From UBA5026 sp949065595 (GTDB taxonomy: Bacteria; Bacillota_I; Bacilli_A; RF39; UBA660), in assembly GCA_949065595.1 (NCBI GenBank), contig CARSXK010000007.1, positions 1-48,856 on the forward strand: DNA of 48,856 nucleotides, in the 5' to 3' direction. The notes below the pieces were generated by a model that did no database searches, was not told the origin of the DNA, and saw only the letters and a list, made by a program, of their open reading frames with translations. Positions 1 to 9,265 of the stretch are shown piece after piece. How positions within the stretch are numbered: position 1 is the stretch's first letter; every line of letters starts with the position of its first letter. Made by a program: the position numbers and the translations under genes.

Positions 1-152
1 ATCATATTTTGAATGATTTTTCTATTTTTTATCTTTAACTAGCACAACGGGTTAAATTAGTATTAAAATTACTTCAAACTCTCGTACTTGTACCTTAAAA
101 TAAGGACTTTTCATCAAAAACTTTTACATCAAAAAGCAGTATGGTGTGCATA

Positions 153-1253
153 CTACTCTTCTGGTTCATTCCTATCAAGTTCCTCTAAACATTTTTTATT
201 TTTTTGCAATCGTTTGTCTGTTGGATTGATATCAAGTGCAAAATGAATATATTTGATTGCATTTTTGTAATCTTTCTTATAATAATATGCCATTGACATT
301 ACATCATAGATGGTTGCATCCCAACTGAATGTTTCGTTGATATAGCTTTTGGTATGGGTTTGAATTTGTAGTGCTTGTTTTCCGTAATCAATCACGTCAT
401 CAAATTCCTGTAATTGATAACTAAGCAAAGCACGTTCTACATAAGGATCCCTCAAATAAGGAGCTTCCTCTATTGCCTTTGCCAACCACATTTTGGCTTC
501 ATCATAACGCTCTAAAGCTCGATATGAACGCGCAATAAAACGCATAGATGCGCATCGCTCATCTCGCCAAACAGATTTTTTTAAATGTAAATGTCTTATT
601 AATGTATCAATACATTCATTCCATTTTCCATAATACATATATTCTCTACCCAAATAATGCATATTACGATCATCTTCAGGATCTTCTTCTACTGACAATT
701 CTAAAAGTGGTAAATAACTCGATCTTGATTTGGTAGAATCTGGGTAATGATTTAACGTAATCCCATCAATTGTAATAAATTTTTCAGGATTACTTCCTGT
801 ATAAGTTAATACTTCATGCACAGGATGAGTCCAACGATATCCTTCTCGCTTATGAATTTTTTCAATATAAAAATTAACCGCTGGTTTTCCCTCTGCATCA
901 AAACTCCAATTGTAGTTATATCTAGCGTGAGTCACACCTGATTGCCATGCTTCTTCTAATTTTTTGCGCCAACCAGATTCAAATACTTCATCTAAATCAG
1001 TGCAAACACAAATATCAGTATCTTCAGGAACCAAATCCAATGAATGATTTCTTGCAATATCAAATCGCCAAGGATTAATTACCTTTGTTTCAACATGAAC
1101 ATTTCTTTGTTTTAATTTTTCTACTGTTTGATCTTCTGATCCAGTATCCAATACATATATCGCATCTGCTTCTTGCATAGAATCCACCCAACGATCCACA
1201 AATTGTTCCTCATTTTTACAAATGGCATATACCACTACTTTATATTGATTCAT
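153..1253 (-). CDS. Glycosyltransferase family 2 with C-terminal TPR repeats
   Basis: The N-terminus (VVVYAICKNEEQFVDRW) and the VLDTGSEDQT segment at about residues 34-43 are the nucleotide-sugar binding start of a GT-A family 2 transferase. The CTDLDEVFE stretch near residue 84 supplies the DxD metal site. From about residue 190 on, the protein is tetratricopeptide-like helical repeats (YLGREYMYYGKWNECIDTL, FIARSYRALERYDEAKMWL), ending with YYYKKDYKNAIKYIHFALD. No signal peptide or membrane span is seen, so it should act in the cytoplasm. It begins 11 bases after the stop of the collagen-like gene and is probably co-transcribed with it. I infer that it glycosylates the threonines of that protein. 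The enzyme class is sure; the substrate is inference. Confidence 0.85.
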   Translation of the reverse strand: MNQYKVVVYAICKNEEQFVDRWVDSMQEADAIYVLDTGSEDQTVEKLKQRNVHVETKVINPWRFDIARNHSLDLVPEDTDICVCTDLDEVFESGWRKKLEEAWQSGVTHARYNYNWSFDAEGKPAVNFYIEKIHKREGYRWTHPVHEVLTYTGSNPEKFITIDGITLNHYPDSTKSRSSYLPLLELSVEEDPEDDRNMHYLGREYMYYGKWNECIDTLIRHLHLKKSVWRDERCASMRFIARSYRALERYDEAKMWLAKAIEEAPYLRDPYVERALLSYQLQEFDDVIDYGKQALQIQTHTKSYINETFSWDATIYDVMSMAYYYKKDYKNAIKYIHFALDINPTDKRLQKNKKCLEELDRNEPEE

Positions 1254-1264
1254 AATTCACCTCA

Positions 1265-2563
1265 TTATCTTCCTAAATATTGAATATTAATGGTAATGAC
1301 TGGATTTAGAAAATAAGAATGTAGCGTCAAATCTTGAATTTTTGGACTATTCAAATAGATACGTCGTCCTGAAAAATTATAAAGTTCATATGGTGTAGTT
1401 GTACTTGCTACATTAAAAATACCTGACGCTATCACTTGATGCGGTTGTTCATCCGCAATCCATTCACTTGCTCCAGCATATATCACAGAATCGTCTACTT
1501 GACGAAAACCAAGAGATACAAAATCTACCAAAGGATCAAAGGTTGTATTAAAAAATGGAACGTAAGCACTTACAATAAATTCTACTCGATAAGTCCCTCT
1601 TCGATTAAATTGTATAGTATAGTCAGGATTAAGTACACAAATGTTGGCTTGATCAGTTTCAATTCGGTCAATGGGAAGTCGTTCACAGTCCAGTACTTCA
1701 TATCCTGTATCTGGAAAATTACGATTAAAAGTTGCTAAAAATACACTATCAATTTGATAAGGACCTGCTGGCCCTGTTGGCCCTTGTGGAATGGCAAAAT
1801 CCAATAAAACATGGTCTCCCACTGTTTGTTGCATAACAGCGGCCATTGTTCCTGGTTGTAAAGTTGCTACATTCCCAACTTGAAATTGAAAACTCACCCC
1901 TGTTGGTCCTATTGGTCCTGGAATACCTTGTGGTCCTGGTGGCCCTTGAATATGACCAACATTTTCCCAATTATTGCTGGTATCTGACCATACATATAAA
2001 TCTCCACCCACTAAATAAGCATCTGATACATTCCCAACTGGATGAGCATTTATCAAATCAGCAAATGTATCATAAGATCCTAAAATATTTACTCCGGTTC
2101 CTGCTGGCCCTGTTGGCCCTGTGGGTCCTGTTGGTCCTGTTACACCAGTTGGCCCAATCAAACCTGGAACACCTTGTGGTCCTTGAAGCCCTTGGGGTCC
2201 TGTCGGTCCTGTCGGTCCTGTAGCGCCATCCAGCCCATTGTCTCCTGGAAGTCCTGGGATGCCTTGAAGTCCTTGTGGACCCGTGGGTCCTATTGATCCT
2301 GGGATGCCTTGTGGTCCCTGAAGCCCTTGAGGTCCAGCAACCCCTTCTGGTCCCGTTGGCCCTGTGGGTCCAGTCGGTCCTGTTATCCCCGTTGGCCCTG
2401 TTGGTCCTGTTGGTCCGCCAGATGGTCCTGTTGGCCCCGTTGGGCCTGGTATGGCAATTACATTAGAAATATTTCCGCAAACATTTTGATCCGCTTCAAT
2501 TTTGGCAAGTGCTTCTCTATATATATTACTCGATGGATTTCCACAATTATTACAAGAATTCAT
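1265..2563 (-). CDS. Collagen-like (Gly-X-Thr) surface or spore-coat protein, BclA-like
   Basis: The protein has 432 residues. A cysteine-containing head (MNSCNNCGN) is followed by a collagen-like tract of G-X-Y triplets, mainly GPT, at residues 40-156, with one register break near residue 49. A short globular insert (160-205) with the DAYLVGGDLYVW motif comes next, then a second GPPGPQGIPG stretch (207-222). The C-terminal part (about 268-432) is beta-rich and looks like the TNF/C1q-like jelly-roll trimerisation domain of BclA proteins. There is no signal peptide, as is usual for exosporium collagen proteins. The start is supported by a GGAGG site just upstream. The threonine-rich triplets are classical O-glycosylation sites, and a glycosyltransferase follows at once. 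Surface or spore location is inferred. Confidence 0.85.
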   Translation of the reverse strand: MNSCNNCGNPSSNIYREALAKIEADQNVCGNISNVIAIPGPTGPTGPSGGPTGPTGPTGITGPTGPTGPTGPEGVAGPQGLQGPQGIPGSIGPTGPQGLQGIPGLPGDNGLDGATGPTGPTGPQGLQGPQGVPGLIGPTGVTGPTGPTGPTGPAGTGVNILGSYDTFADLINAHPVGNVSDAYLVGGDLYVWSDTSNNWENVGHIQGPPGPQGIPGPIGPTGVSFQFQVGNVATLQPGTMAAVMQQTVGDHVLLDFAIPQGPTGPAGPYQIDSVFLATFNRNFPDTGYEVLDCERLPIDRIETDQANICVLNPDYTIQFNRRGTYRVEFIVSAYVPFFNTTFDPLVDFVSLGFRQVDDSVIYAGASEWIADEQPHQVIASGIFNVASTTTPYELYNFSGRRIYLNSPKIQDLTLHSYFLNPVITINIQYLGR

Positions 2564-2621
2564 AATGATTCCTCCTTTTCTATTATAAAATATGCAGCTT
2601 TTAACTTTATTGCTAATACAT

Positions 2622-2662
2622 ATGTAGATAAAAAAATGTAGATTTCATTTTTATCTACATTT
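2622..2662 (-). terminator. Hairpin between the 50-aa gene and the collagen-like gene
   Basis: On the minus strand ATGTAGAT and ATCTACAT pair and are followed by seven T, a good intrinsic terminator. A third copy of the arm sequence allows an alternative 13-bp stem (2622-2634 with 2648-2660). It lies about 60-100 bases upstream of the collagen-like start, so it could also be a control element for that gene. Confidence 0.55.
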
Positions 2663-2684
2663 TCATGAATATATCATTTGAATC

Positions 2685-2710
2685 AAAAAGAGTCCATTTA
2701 GACTCTTTTA
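2685..2710 (-). terminator. Intrinsic terminator of the 50-aa gene
   Basis: AAAAGAGTC (2686-2694) pairs with GACTCTTTT (2701-2709) around a 6-base loop and is followed by T residues on the minus strand. It directly follows the stop codon at 2711. Confidence 0.75.
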
Positions 2711-2863
2711 CTACATCATATTTTCTAGCTTTTTATTTGCTTTTTTCATAGTTGCATCTACTGCTTTTTCTACACTTTTTTTGACAGGCTTATTATACTT
2801 TTGATACGCCAAAACAGCTCCCGCACCTAAGCCCATAAGTGCCATATCTTTTACAAATTTCAT
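2711..2863 (-). CDS. Small membrane-anchored protein, YtxH-like
   Basis: This is a 50-residue protein. I chose the ATG at 2863 because AAGGTG lies just upstream; a longer frame to 2911 has no ribosome site. The N-terminal half (MALMGLGAGAVLAYQKY) is a short glycine- and alanine-rich hydrophobic segment. The rest is strongly basic and helical (KKSVEKAVDATMKKANKK). This is the general look of YtxH-like membrane anchors, but the match is by character only and no function can be assigned. It stands alone between its own palindromic upstream site and a terminator. Confidence 0.6.
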   Translation of the reverse strand: MKFVKDMALMGLGAGAVLAYQKYNKPVKKSVEKAVDATMKKANKKLENMM

Positions 2864-2894
2864 ATTATCACCTTCTCGCCAAAAAATATGAACC

Positions 2895-2913
2895 GTATGT
2901 ATACTATACATAC
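2895..2913. promoter_or_regulatory. Perfect 9-bp palindrome, likely operator
   Basis: GTATGTATA-C-TATACATAC is a perfect inverted repeat with a 1-base centre. It sits between the start of the 50-aa gene and the stop of recD2. Such compact dyads are typical repressor operators. Which regulator binds it is unknown. Confidence 0.5.
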
Positions 2914-2936
2914 ATTCATAGTTTGCAACAAAAAGA

Positions 2937-5153
2937 CTAATTTATACATATTTTTTTTAATTTCTGACATAAACTCGTTTTACGAATTCTTTCATTGTTA
3001 TTTGAAACACTATAAACAAATGCCTGTGGTTCTCCAATTAAAATCAACTTTCGTTTGGCTCTGGTTATTCCAGTATAAATGAGTTTACGATATAACATTC
3101 TATAATAAGACATACAAATAGGTAAAACAACCATTTCAAATTCGCTACCTTGAGATTTATGGATACTAATAATATAACCATGTTTTATTTTAGAAAAATC
3201 TTTGGGCAAATACTTCACTTCTAATCCATCATAATCCACATAGATTTCATTTTTTTTACTTTTGCTTTGTTGTGCAGGAATAATGTATTTAATGATCCCA
3301 ATATCTCCGTTGAACACGTTTTCATCTGGCATATTGACTAGCTGCAATACTTTATCATTTTCTCTAAATATCACATCACCTACTTGGATTTCCCTTTTCC
3401 CTTCTTCCTTTGGATTCCATATCATCTGCAATATTTGATTGAAACGATCAATTCCGTTCATCCCAGCATACATAGGTGCCATGACTTGTACTCTTTTATA
3501 ATCGTATCCTTTTTCAATTAACTGTTCTGTTAATTTTTGCAATGTTGGGCCAATTTGCTCTGATGAACAATTTAAAAATGTAAAATCATTGGTGGTATTC
3601 AAATACTGATTACTCAACTGATTATTTTTGATTTCTTCTGCCAAAACAGGAATATAAGAATCGGTACTTTGTCGATATAATAACTCCAAAGGAACTGTAG
3701 AAATACATTCACTTAATAATAAATCCTTTAGAACTTGACCAGGACCAACGCTTGCAAGTTGATTGGCATCCCCAACCAATACCAATTGAATATTGGAAGT
3801 GAGTCCTTTTAGCAAATGGCCAAATAATTCAACATCAATCATACTCACCTCATCAACTACAATTAAATGTTGCAAAGCAGGATTCCATTCATTGACTGCA
3901 AACTCATTGTTATCTTTATTCCATTTTAAAAATCGATGGATGGTTGTAGCTGGAAATAAGGTAGACTCCATCATCCGTTTACTCGCTCTTCCTGTAGGTG
4001 CCAACAAAGCAATTTGTTTCTCCGCTTCTTCTGCCGTCAAATGATTGAGACTCTGATACAATTCTACAATCGCCTTAATAATGGTCGTCTTACCTGTCCC
4101 TGGTCCTCCTGTAATAATGGTAATATGTTTTTGAAGTGCTTCTTTAATCGCCTTTTTTTGTGCTTCATTATATTCCATTTGTTGTGTATGTTCTAATATT
4201 TTTATTTTTTCATCCAAGGTTTGATTGATGGAATCTTTCTTTTGTAATAATGTTGAAATTCGCTTTACAATATATTGTTCTGCTTCATAAATGGCTTTTA
4301 AATAATAATATCCTTCTTCTTCTATCAATTTATGTTCCAAACACAAGTCCTTTATATTGGCTTGAAAGACATCTTTGTCCATTTCTGCATGAAAAAATTG
4401 ATTACAGTTTTCATATATTTCCTCTAATGTAAAATAAGTATCTCCTGTTTCAAAAGAAAGTTTTTTACAAATATGTAATAATCCTGCTTTGATGCGTCTT
4501 TCATCCATTGCATCCATGTTTAATTTTAGAGCAATGGAATCCACTTTTGTAAACGTAATTTCCTCAACATCGTCAATGGTTCTATAAATATTATGCTCCA
4601 ATTCTAGAACAGTATTACTCTTATAACAATGATAAATCGCCAAAGCATCTTTCATAGAAAAACCAAGTTCTGTTAAGTACACGATCGTTTTATGACTTTC
4701 TTCATATTGTGTTAAGTGATCATAAATCTGTTTTTGTTTTTGATAAGAAAGTTTAGGAACTAAATTTAAACATGCTGGTTCTTCTAAAATACGCTCTAAA
4801 GTTTGGTCACCTAAAACTTCTACAATTTTAGTTGCCATTTTCTCCCCAATTCCTGGAAATAAATCACTAGATAAAAAGGCAATAATACCATCTTTGTCTT
4901 CTGGCTTCATATGCTCACATTCTGTTACCTGAAATTGAAAACCATATTTAGGATGTTGAACAGTTTCACCATGTAATAAATAGATGTCATCTTCCTTTAA
5001 ATCTGCAAAATATCCAGTAAAAGTCAATGTTTTTTCAATATAATCCTTTAATTCTTCATCGTTAGTTTCTTTGACCTTTAATATGCCAATTACAAAGCCT
5101 TTTTCAGAAGAAAAAATACTTCTTTTATAAATTCCTTTTACATATTTCTGCAT
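2937..5153 (-). CDS. recD2: ATP-dependent 5'-3' DNA helicase RecD2
   Basis: At 738 residues it has the usual length of RecD2 (YrrC), the RecD paralogue found without RecBC. It starts with the N-terminal OB-like region (KGIYKRSIFSSEKGFVIGIL). A tandem helix-hairpin-helix region follows (FPGIGEKMATKIVEVLG, about residues 99-115). The SF1B helicase core has Walker A GGPGTGKTTI, Walker B VVDEVSMID, motif III LVGDANQLASVGPGQ and the C-terminal motifs HGYIISIHKSQGSEF and YTGITRAKRKLILIG. It unwinds DNA with 5'-3' polarity in repair and recombination. The ATG is preceded by AGGAATGATAAG. In B. subtilis the homologue lies near alaS, so here it is displaced. Confidence 0.95.
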   Translation of the reverse strand: MQKYVKGIYKRSIFSSEKGFVIGILKVKETNDEELKDYIEKTLTFTGYFADLKEDDIYLLHGETVQHPKYGFQFQVTECEHMKPEDKDGIIAFLSSDLFPGIGEKMATKIVEVLGDQTLERILEEPACLNLVPKLSYQKQKQIYDHLTQYEESHKTIVYLTELGFSMKDALAIYHCYKSNTVLELEHNIYRTIDDVEEITFTKVDSIALKLNMDAMDERRIKAGLLHICKKLSFETGDTYFTLEEIYENCNQFFHAEMDKDVFQANIKDLCLEHKLIEEEGYYYLKAIYEAEQYIVKRISTLLQKKDSINQTLDEKIKILEHTQQMEYNEAQKKAIKEALQKHITIITGGPGTGKTTIIKAIVELYQSLNHLTAEEAEKQIALLAPTGRASKRMMESTLFPATTIHRFLKWNKDNNEFAVNEWNPALQHLIVVDEVSMIDVELFGHLLKGLTSNIQLVLVGDANQLASVGPGQVLKDLLLSECISTVPLELLYRQSTDSYIPVLAEEIKNNQLSNQYLNTTNDFTFLNCSSEQIGPTLQKLTEQLIEKGYDYKRVQVMAPMYAGMNGIDRFNQILQMIWNPKEEGKREIQVGDVIFRENDKVLQLVNMPDENVFNGDIGIIKYIIPAQQSKSKKNEIYVDYDGLEVKYLPKDFSKIKHGYIISIHKSQGSEFEMVVLPICMSYYRMLYRKLIYTGITRAKRKLILIGEPQAFVYSVSNNNERIRKTSLCQKLKKICIN

Positions 5154-5220
5154 CTTATCATTCCTATCATTTACATTATATCAAACATACGTTCTAATTA
5201 CAAATAAATTTCAAAAAGAA

Positions 5221-5240
5221 AAAAGTCTTCTATGACTTTA
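5221..5240 (-). terminator. Terminator of the 205-aa membrane protein gene
   Basis: AAAGTC and GACTTT pair around a 6-base loop, and an A-run on the plus strand gives a U-tract on the minus-strand transcript. The stop codon at 5238 lies at the start of the hairpin. Confidence 0.6.
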
Positions 5241-5855
5241 TTTTTTGAATTTTTGATGTCCTTCCAGTTCGGTTTCTAATTCTACCAAACCTTTTGTCCT
5301 AATGTCTTCCAATCTTTTTTGTTCCTGTTCCAACTGAATGTTTCGTTGATAATCAATTTCTGAATATATATTAGGAATGCAAGCACAACCACTTCCTAAT
5401 AACACACTAAACAGAATCATCGTACCAATTGTTTGTTTGATTCTATCTTTTCCTTTTGATTCCTCACTGTTAGCTCTATGAAGAAGATTCACCAAAGTTT
5501 TTTCTAGATCTCCCCATTCTAAATCGAGACATTTTTTCGTATATATCTCTTTGCTGACTTTCAATATCAACCGTTTTGTTGGTGCAGATAAACATTTTGA
5601 TTTTATATTTCCTTTTTTGGCGCAGAAAATAAAGTACATACCATCCTTATTCATACAAAGAAAGCCATCTATATTTTCAATCTTCACTCTCAATTCATGC
5701 AACAAATCAGAAACAATGATATCTGCTTGACCATTCTCTGGCGATATTTGTCTAAAGACAAATGCCTCCTGATTCACATCAATATATTGCAATCCATCCA
5801 TATATGTTGCCGTATCATGCAATTCATAAACCAAACACTCATAATTTTTTGACAT
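5238..5855 (-). CDS. Uncharacterised protein with one membrane segment
   Basis: I do not recognise a family for this 205-residue protein. Residues 1-135 look soluble (alternating strands, for example NIDGFLCMNKDGMYFIFCAKK). They are followed by one hydrophobic segment at about 140-162 (IGTMILFSVLLGSGCACI) and a charged, coiled-coil-like C-terminus (LEQEQKRLEDIRTKGLVELE). The plan of soluble N-domain, single span and coiled-coil tail recalls EssB/YukC-like proteins, but I see no motif that proves it and no type VII secretion genes nearby. It has its own terminator and is flanked by recD2 and the M16 pair. Confidence 0.65.
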   Translation of the reverse strand: MSKNYECLVYELHDTATYMDGLQYIDVNQEAFVFRQISPENGQADIIVSDLLHELRVKIENIDGFLCMNKDGMYFIFCAKKGNIKSKCLSAPTKRLILKVSKEIYTKKCLDLEWGDLEKTLVNLLHRANSEESKGKDRIKQTIGTMILFSVLLGSGCACIPNIYSEIDYQRNIQLEQEQKRLEDIRTKGLVELETELEGHQKFKK

Positions 5856-5929
5856 TTTCTCAACTCCACTCCCACTAGTATACTGTATTTTTAAAATATG
5901 TCAAATTATCAAATCTAATTCAAAAACGT

Positions 5930-7216
5930 CTAATTGGTATTTTTGGAATGAATGACAAGTACACTCCTATGTTCAAAATGAAAAGCATCTACTACTTTTC
6001 TAAAATCACTGTAATTTAAACTTTGATACTCGTCATATAAATTGCTCCTGACATGACCATATCTTACAAAATCGCTCACCAATCGATTATTAAGTCGATC
6101 TACACTATCACTCATAAAAATACAAGAACTTAAAATTGTCTTCTTTTTACGAATGAAATCTGCCTCTATCGTTTTTGTATTTTTGAGTTCTAAATCAATA
6201 CGACTAATCAATTCATCTTGTCTTTCTGTTTCTCCTTCAATACTTAACAAAATATGACTTTCAATATCAGAAAAATCAAAATATAAATCTTCTGTTACCA
6301 CCTTATCTTTTTTGAGTTGTTCTAAAAAAGATGAGGTTGCGCTCAATTTAATATCCAAATAAATCGAAACATATAAAGAAAGTAATGTATCTGGAATATC
6401 CTTCATTTCTCTTTTATTTAATTTATAATTGATGAATATTTTAGGAATCGTCACATTCATAGCAATACTTTCAAATTCCTTATTTACGGTATCTGGTTCT
6501 TGATATTCCTGAATTTTAATTGGTTCTGGTTTTGGAAATTGTTTTCTTGCCTGATTTTTTCGAATCCATTCCATTGTCATTTCAGGATCTACATTACCAG
6601 TAATCACAAGAGCCATATTAGAAGGATGGTAAAATGTTTCATAGCAAGTATATAAATCTTTTTCAGTGATGGATTCTACACTTTCTTTAGTACCACCTGT
6701 AGAAATCCGAAGTGGATGCACTTGTAGCAAATTCAAATTGCTTTTTTCAAATCCAACCCGATAAGGATTATCCATATACATTTCGATTTCTTGTATTATG
6801 ATTCCCTTTTCTTTTTCTACATTTTTCTTTGTAAAATAGGGTGATTGAACAAAATCAAGTAAAAAATTCAAATTTTTTTCAAAATCCTGCGTCCCTGCAA
6901 ACCAGTAATTTGTTTGCCAAGGATTGGTAGAAGCATTGCACTCACTTCCACTTTCATCAAAGAAAGAAAACGGATCAACCCCATCTTCTTGTTCAAACAA
7001 TTTATGTTCCAAAAAATGGGCAACTCCATCTGGAACACGAATCATTTCTGTTTTTCCCATTGGAACAAATTCACTAACATTAGATCCATACTTGGTAACT
7101 AATGTAGCTCTTGCATTGTTACAATTTTCTTTTGGAACAATATAAACTTGTAGACCTTGTTCTAATGTTTCCTCATAAATGGTCAAATCCAAATGCTCAA
7201 AGGGTATCTTTTTCAT
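5930..7216 (-). CDS. ymfH: M16 family metallopeptidase, catalytic partner (YmfH-like)
   Basis: The 428-residue protein has the inverted zinc motif HFLEH (residues 67-71) and the downstream glutamate of the M16 family in IIIQEIEMYMD (about 143). This marks it as the active half of the two-gene M16 pair known as YmfF/YmfH in Bacillus. The ATG at 7216 follows AAGGAGG, so the longer frame to 7267 is not needed. It overlaps the end of the ymfF-like gene by 20 bases, which suggests translational coupling. The substrate is not known; family members cleave peptides. Confidence 0.9.
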   Translation of the reverse strand: MKKIPFEHLDLTIYEETLEQGLQVYIVPKENCNNARATLVTKYGSNVSEFVPMGKTEMIRVPDGVAHFLEHKLFEQEDGVDPFSFFDESGSECNASTNPWQTNYWFAGTQDFEKNLNFLLDFVQSPYFTKKNVEKEKGIIIQEIEMYMDNPYRVGFEKSNLNLLQVHPLRISTGGTKESVESITEKDLYTCYETFYHPSNMALVITGNVDPEMTMEWIRKNQARKQFPKPEPIKIQEYQEPDTVNKEFESIAMNVTIPKIFINYKLNKREMKDIPDTLLSLYVSIYLDIKLSATSSFLEQLKKDKVVTEDLYFDFSDIESHILLSIEGETERQDELISRIDLELKNTKTIEADFIRKKKTILSSCIFMSDSVDRLNNRLVSDFVRYGHVRSNLYDEYQSLNYSDFRKVVDAFHFEHRSVLVIHSKNTN

Positions 7217-8474
7217 TTTTGCCTCCTTCCAATAAATAAACGGTATCAACATGAATTTTTTTAGCAAGTTCTACAATCATGTCTTTTGTTACTTTTTTGA
7301 TATTGTCTATTTTTTCTTCTAGCAAATCATTTCCCATATATTCATGTACCAAATAAATATTAGATAATAGTGTTGGGGAATCCTCTACTTCCTTACAACC
7401 ACTTATGAAAGTTGCAACAGCTTTTTCCATCATTTTAGAATCAAATTCCCCTTGCTGCATACTTTCAATTTGTTCCTTGATTAAATTTAAGGTCTTTTTA
7501 AATGTTTTCGCATCAATTCCGGCAGAAATGACCAAAGTATGATACAAATAATTGTAGTTAGAATTAATAAAATAGCAAAGTGAATTTTTTTCACGAACCG
7601 TTTGAAATAATTTAGAGTCTCCGCCCCCACCTAAGATAAAAGAATAAATATTCATAACATATTGGCGTTCAAAAGGGGTCAGTTCTTCTACTTTACAACC
7701 AATCAATAGCTGACTTTGTGTAATATCCATCGGCTCTTTTACTACTTGTTCTTCTTCTGAAAAATTTGTATAGTTTAATATATGTTCCCCAGTTGCCATT
7801 TGATTTTTAGGCGCTACAATATATTTTTCTATGTAAGATTTTGCCTGTTGTGAATCAATATCACCAATGACAAAAACATCTACAATTGAATTATTTATCA
7901 GATTTTGATAATAAGTATATAAATTTTTTCTTGTAATTTTTTCTAAATCTTCTAAATACCCAGAAGGATGATAAGAAAGTTTAGAATCTGGTGCCATGAC
8001 TTCATATAAACGAAGTAAACTATATCGTCTCGGATTATCCTTGGTACTACGAATGTCTTCCTCTAATCCTTTTTTTATAATATCAAATGAGGTTTCATCA
8101 AAACAACCATCTACTACATTTGGGTGATATAGTAAATTCATAAAAAAAGCAATTGATTTTTCATTCATACCTAATTCTGTATATTTTTCATTTAAAAACC
8201 GACATTTAAAAGATAAAATACTATATTTACCTGATCGAATATTCGCTCCATTAACAGAGATATTATATAAATCTTCTGTCGCGATAGAAAGTGCTTTACT
8301 GGTTGGATATTCCTTGCATGTAGAAAGTAACATATCATCTAAAAAATTGCGTATTGTTATTTCTTCTTTTTTGAGCTCATTTTTATAGTTGACAATGACT
8401 TGTATCGTTTTAAAGCGATCGGTTTTTATGATGTGCAAATTATAATTTTCTTGAGACAATTTTTGATAATTCAT
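7197..8474 (-). CDS. ymfF: M16 family peptidase-like protein, inactive partner (YmfF-like)
   Basis: The 425-residue protein has the M16 fold in sequence (SYHPSGYLEDLEKITRKNLY, VFVIGDID, the GGGGDSKLFQTVREKNSLCY signature) but no HXXEH. The matching position reads FLDDMLLSTCKEYPTSKAL, so it should be the non-catalytic subunit of the heterodimer formed with the downstream protein. The glycine-rich FILGGGGDSKLF loop is the substrate-binding part of such subunits. I placed the start at the ATG at 8474, which follows AGAGGTG. A GTG three codons upstream is part of that ribosome site. Confidence 0.88.
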   Translation of the reverse strand: MNYQKLSQENYNLHIIKTDRFKTIQVIVNYKNELKKEEITIRNFLDDMLLSTCKEYPTSKALSIATEDLYNISVNGANIRSGKYSILSFKCRFLNEKYTELGMNEKSIAFFMNLLYHPNVVDGCFDETSFDIIKKGLEEDIRSTKDNPRRYSLLRLYEVMAPDSKLSYHPSGYLEDLEKITRKNLYTYYQNLINNSIVDVFVIGDIDSQQAKSYIEKYIVAPKNQMATGEHILNYTNFSEEEQVVKEPMDITQSQLLIGCKVEELTPFERQYVMNIYSFILGGGGDSKLFQTVREKNSLCYFINSNYNYLYHTLVISAGIDAKTFKKTLNLIKEQIESMQQGEFDSKMMEKAVATFISGCKEVEDSPTLLSNIYLVHEYMGNDLLEEKIDNIKKVTKDMIVELAKKIHVDTVYLLEGGKNEKDTL

Positions 8475-8514
8475 AGCGTTCACCTCTTGTTTAGTATATG
8501 AATATTTTTCATTT

Positions 8515-9219
8515 TTATAATATCGATTCTAAAGCCAATTCAATCATTTTTAAAAACGATGTTTGTCTTTCTTTACCAGTCGTTTCCTCATTTGTAATAA
8601 GATTATCAGATACAGTTAAAATACAAGCAGCCCTCTTATTACATACTTTTGCATTATGGAATAAAGCAAATGACTCCATTTCTACAGCCAAACAACCATA
8701 TTGATGATATAACTCTAAATAATTATTTGTTTCATTATAAAACACATCACAACTATGTATATTGGCAATTGTAATAGGAAAGTTTAAAGCTTCAGCGGTT
8801 TGTTTAATGACTAAATTCATACTATCAGATGCATATAACATGTGATCTTCTGTTCCATTTTGGGTTTTGGCATAACTAGATTCAGAATAAGCCCCATTGA
8901 CCAAAATTAAATCATATAAATTGAGATCTTTTGTATATGCCCCACAAGAGCCCACTCGAATAATTTTTTCGACACCATATACTTGAAATAACTCATAAGA
9001 ATAAATTCCCATACTAGGCATTCCCATCCCTGATCCCATTATGGTAACTTCTTTTCCTTTATAATATCCTGTATATGCGTACATATTTCTAAGCTGATTC
9101 ACCAATTTATAATCCTCTAAATAAGTTTCTGCAATCATTTTAGCGCGCAAAGGATCTCCTGGCATAATAACAGTTTTTGCAATTTCACCTATATTTGCTT
9201 CATTATGTGGTGTTGCCAT
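8515..9219 (-). CDS. deoD: Purine nucleoside phosphorylase, DeoD type
   Basis: The 234-residue protein shows the full DeoD pattern: MATPHN start, PGDPLRAKMIAETYLED (phosphate binding), GSGMGMPSMGIYSYELF, IIRVGSCGAY, and VEMESFALF with the ribose-binding glutamate. SDNLIT near the C-terminus carries the catalytic aspartate. It splits purine (deoxy)ribonucleosides with phosphate to base and (deoxy)ribose-1-phosphate, a salvage step in the cytoplasm. The start at 9219 follows AAGGAGG; the frame extends upstream without a ribosome site. Confidence 0.96.
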   Translation of the reverse strand: MATPHNEANIGEIAKTVIMPGDPLRAKMIAETYLEDYKLVNQLRNMYAYTGYYKGKEVTIMGSGMGMPSMGIYSYELFQVYGVEKIIRVGSCGAYTKDLNLYDLILVNGAYSESSYAKTQNGTEDHMLYASDSMNLVIKQTAEALNFPITIANIHSCDVFYNETNNYLELYHQYGCLAVEMESFALFHNAKVCNKRAACILTVSDNLITNEETTGKERQTSFLKMIELALESIL

Positions 9220-9265
9220 TTTATCTACCTCCTTATTTATTATAGCACGCAAACGATTAATTCGA

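Noticed and set aside
1960..2460. Dense short DNA repeats that could be taken for a CRISPR array
   Set aside because: Repeat units are 9-base coding triplets (Gly-Pro-Thr) without spacers; the frame is intact through 432 codons.
1749..2466. Long open frames on both strands across the collagen tract
   Set aside because: They are leucine-, tryptophan- or arginine-rich mirror frames caused by the GGNCCN triplet repeat. None has a ribosome site.
2563..2600. CATATTTTA near the collagen gene as a sigma-E/sigma-K type -10 element
   Set aside because: Such a string is common in AT-rich DNA and no matching -35 lies at the right distance.
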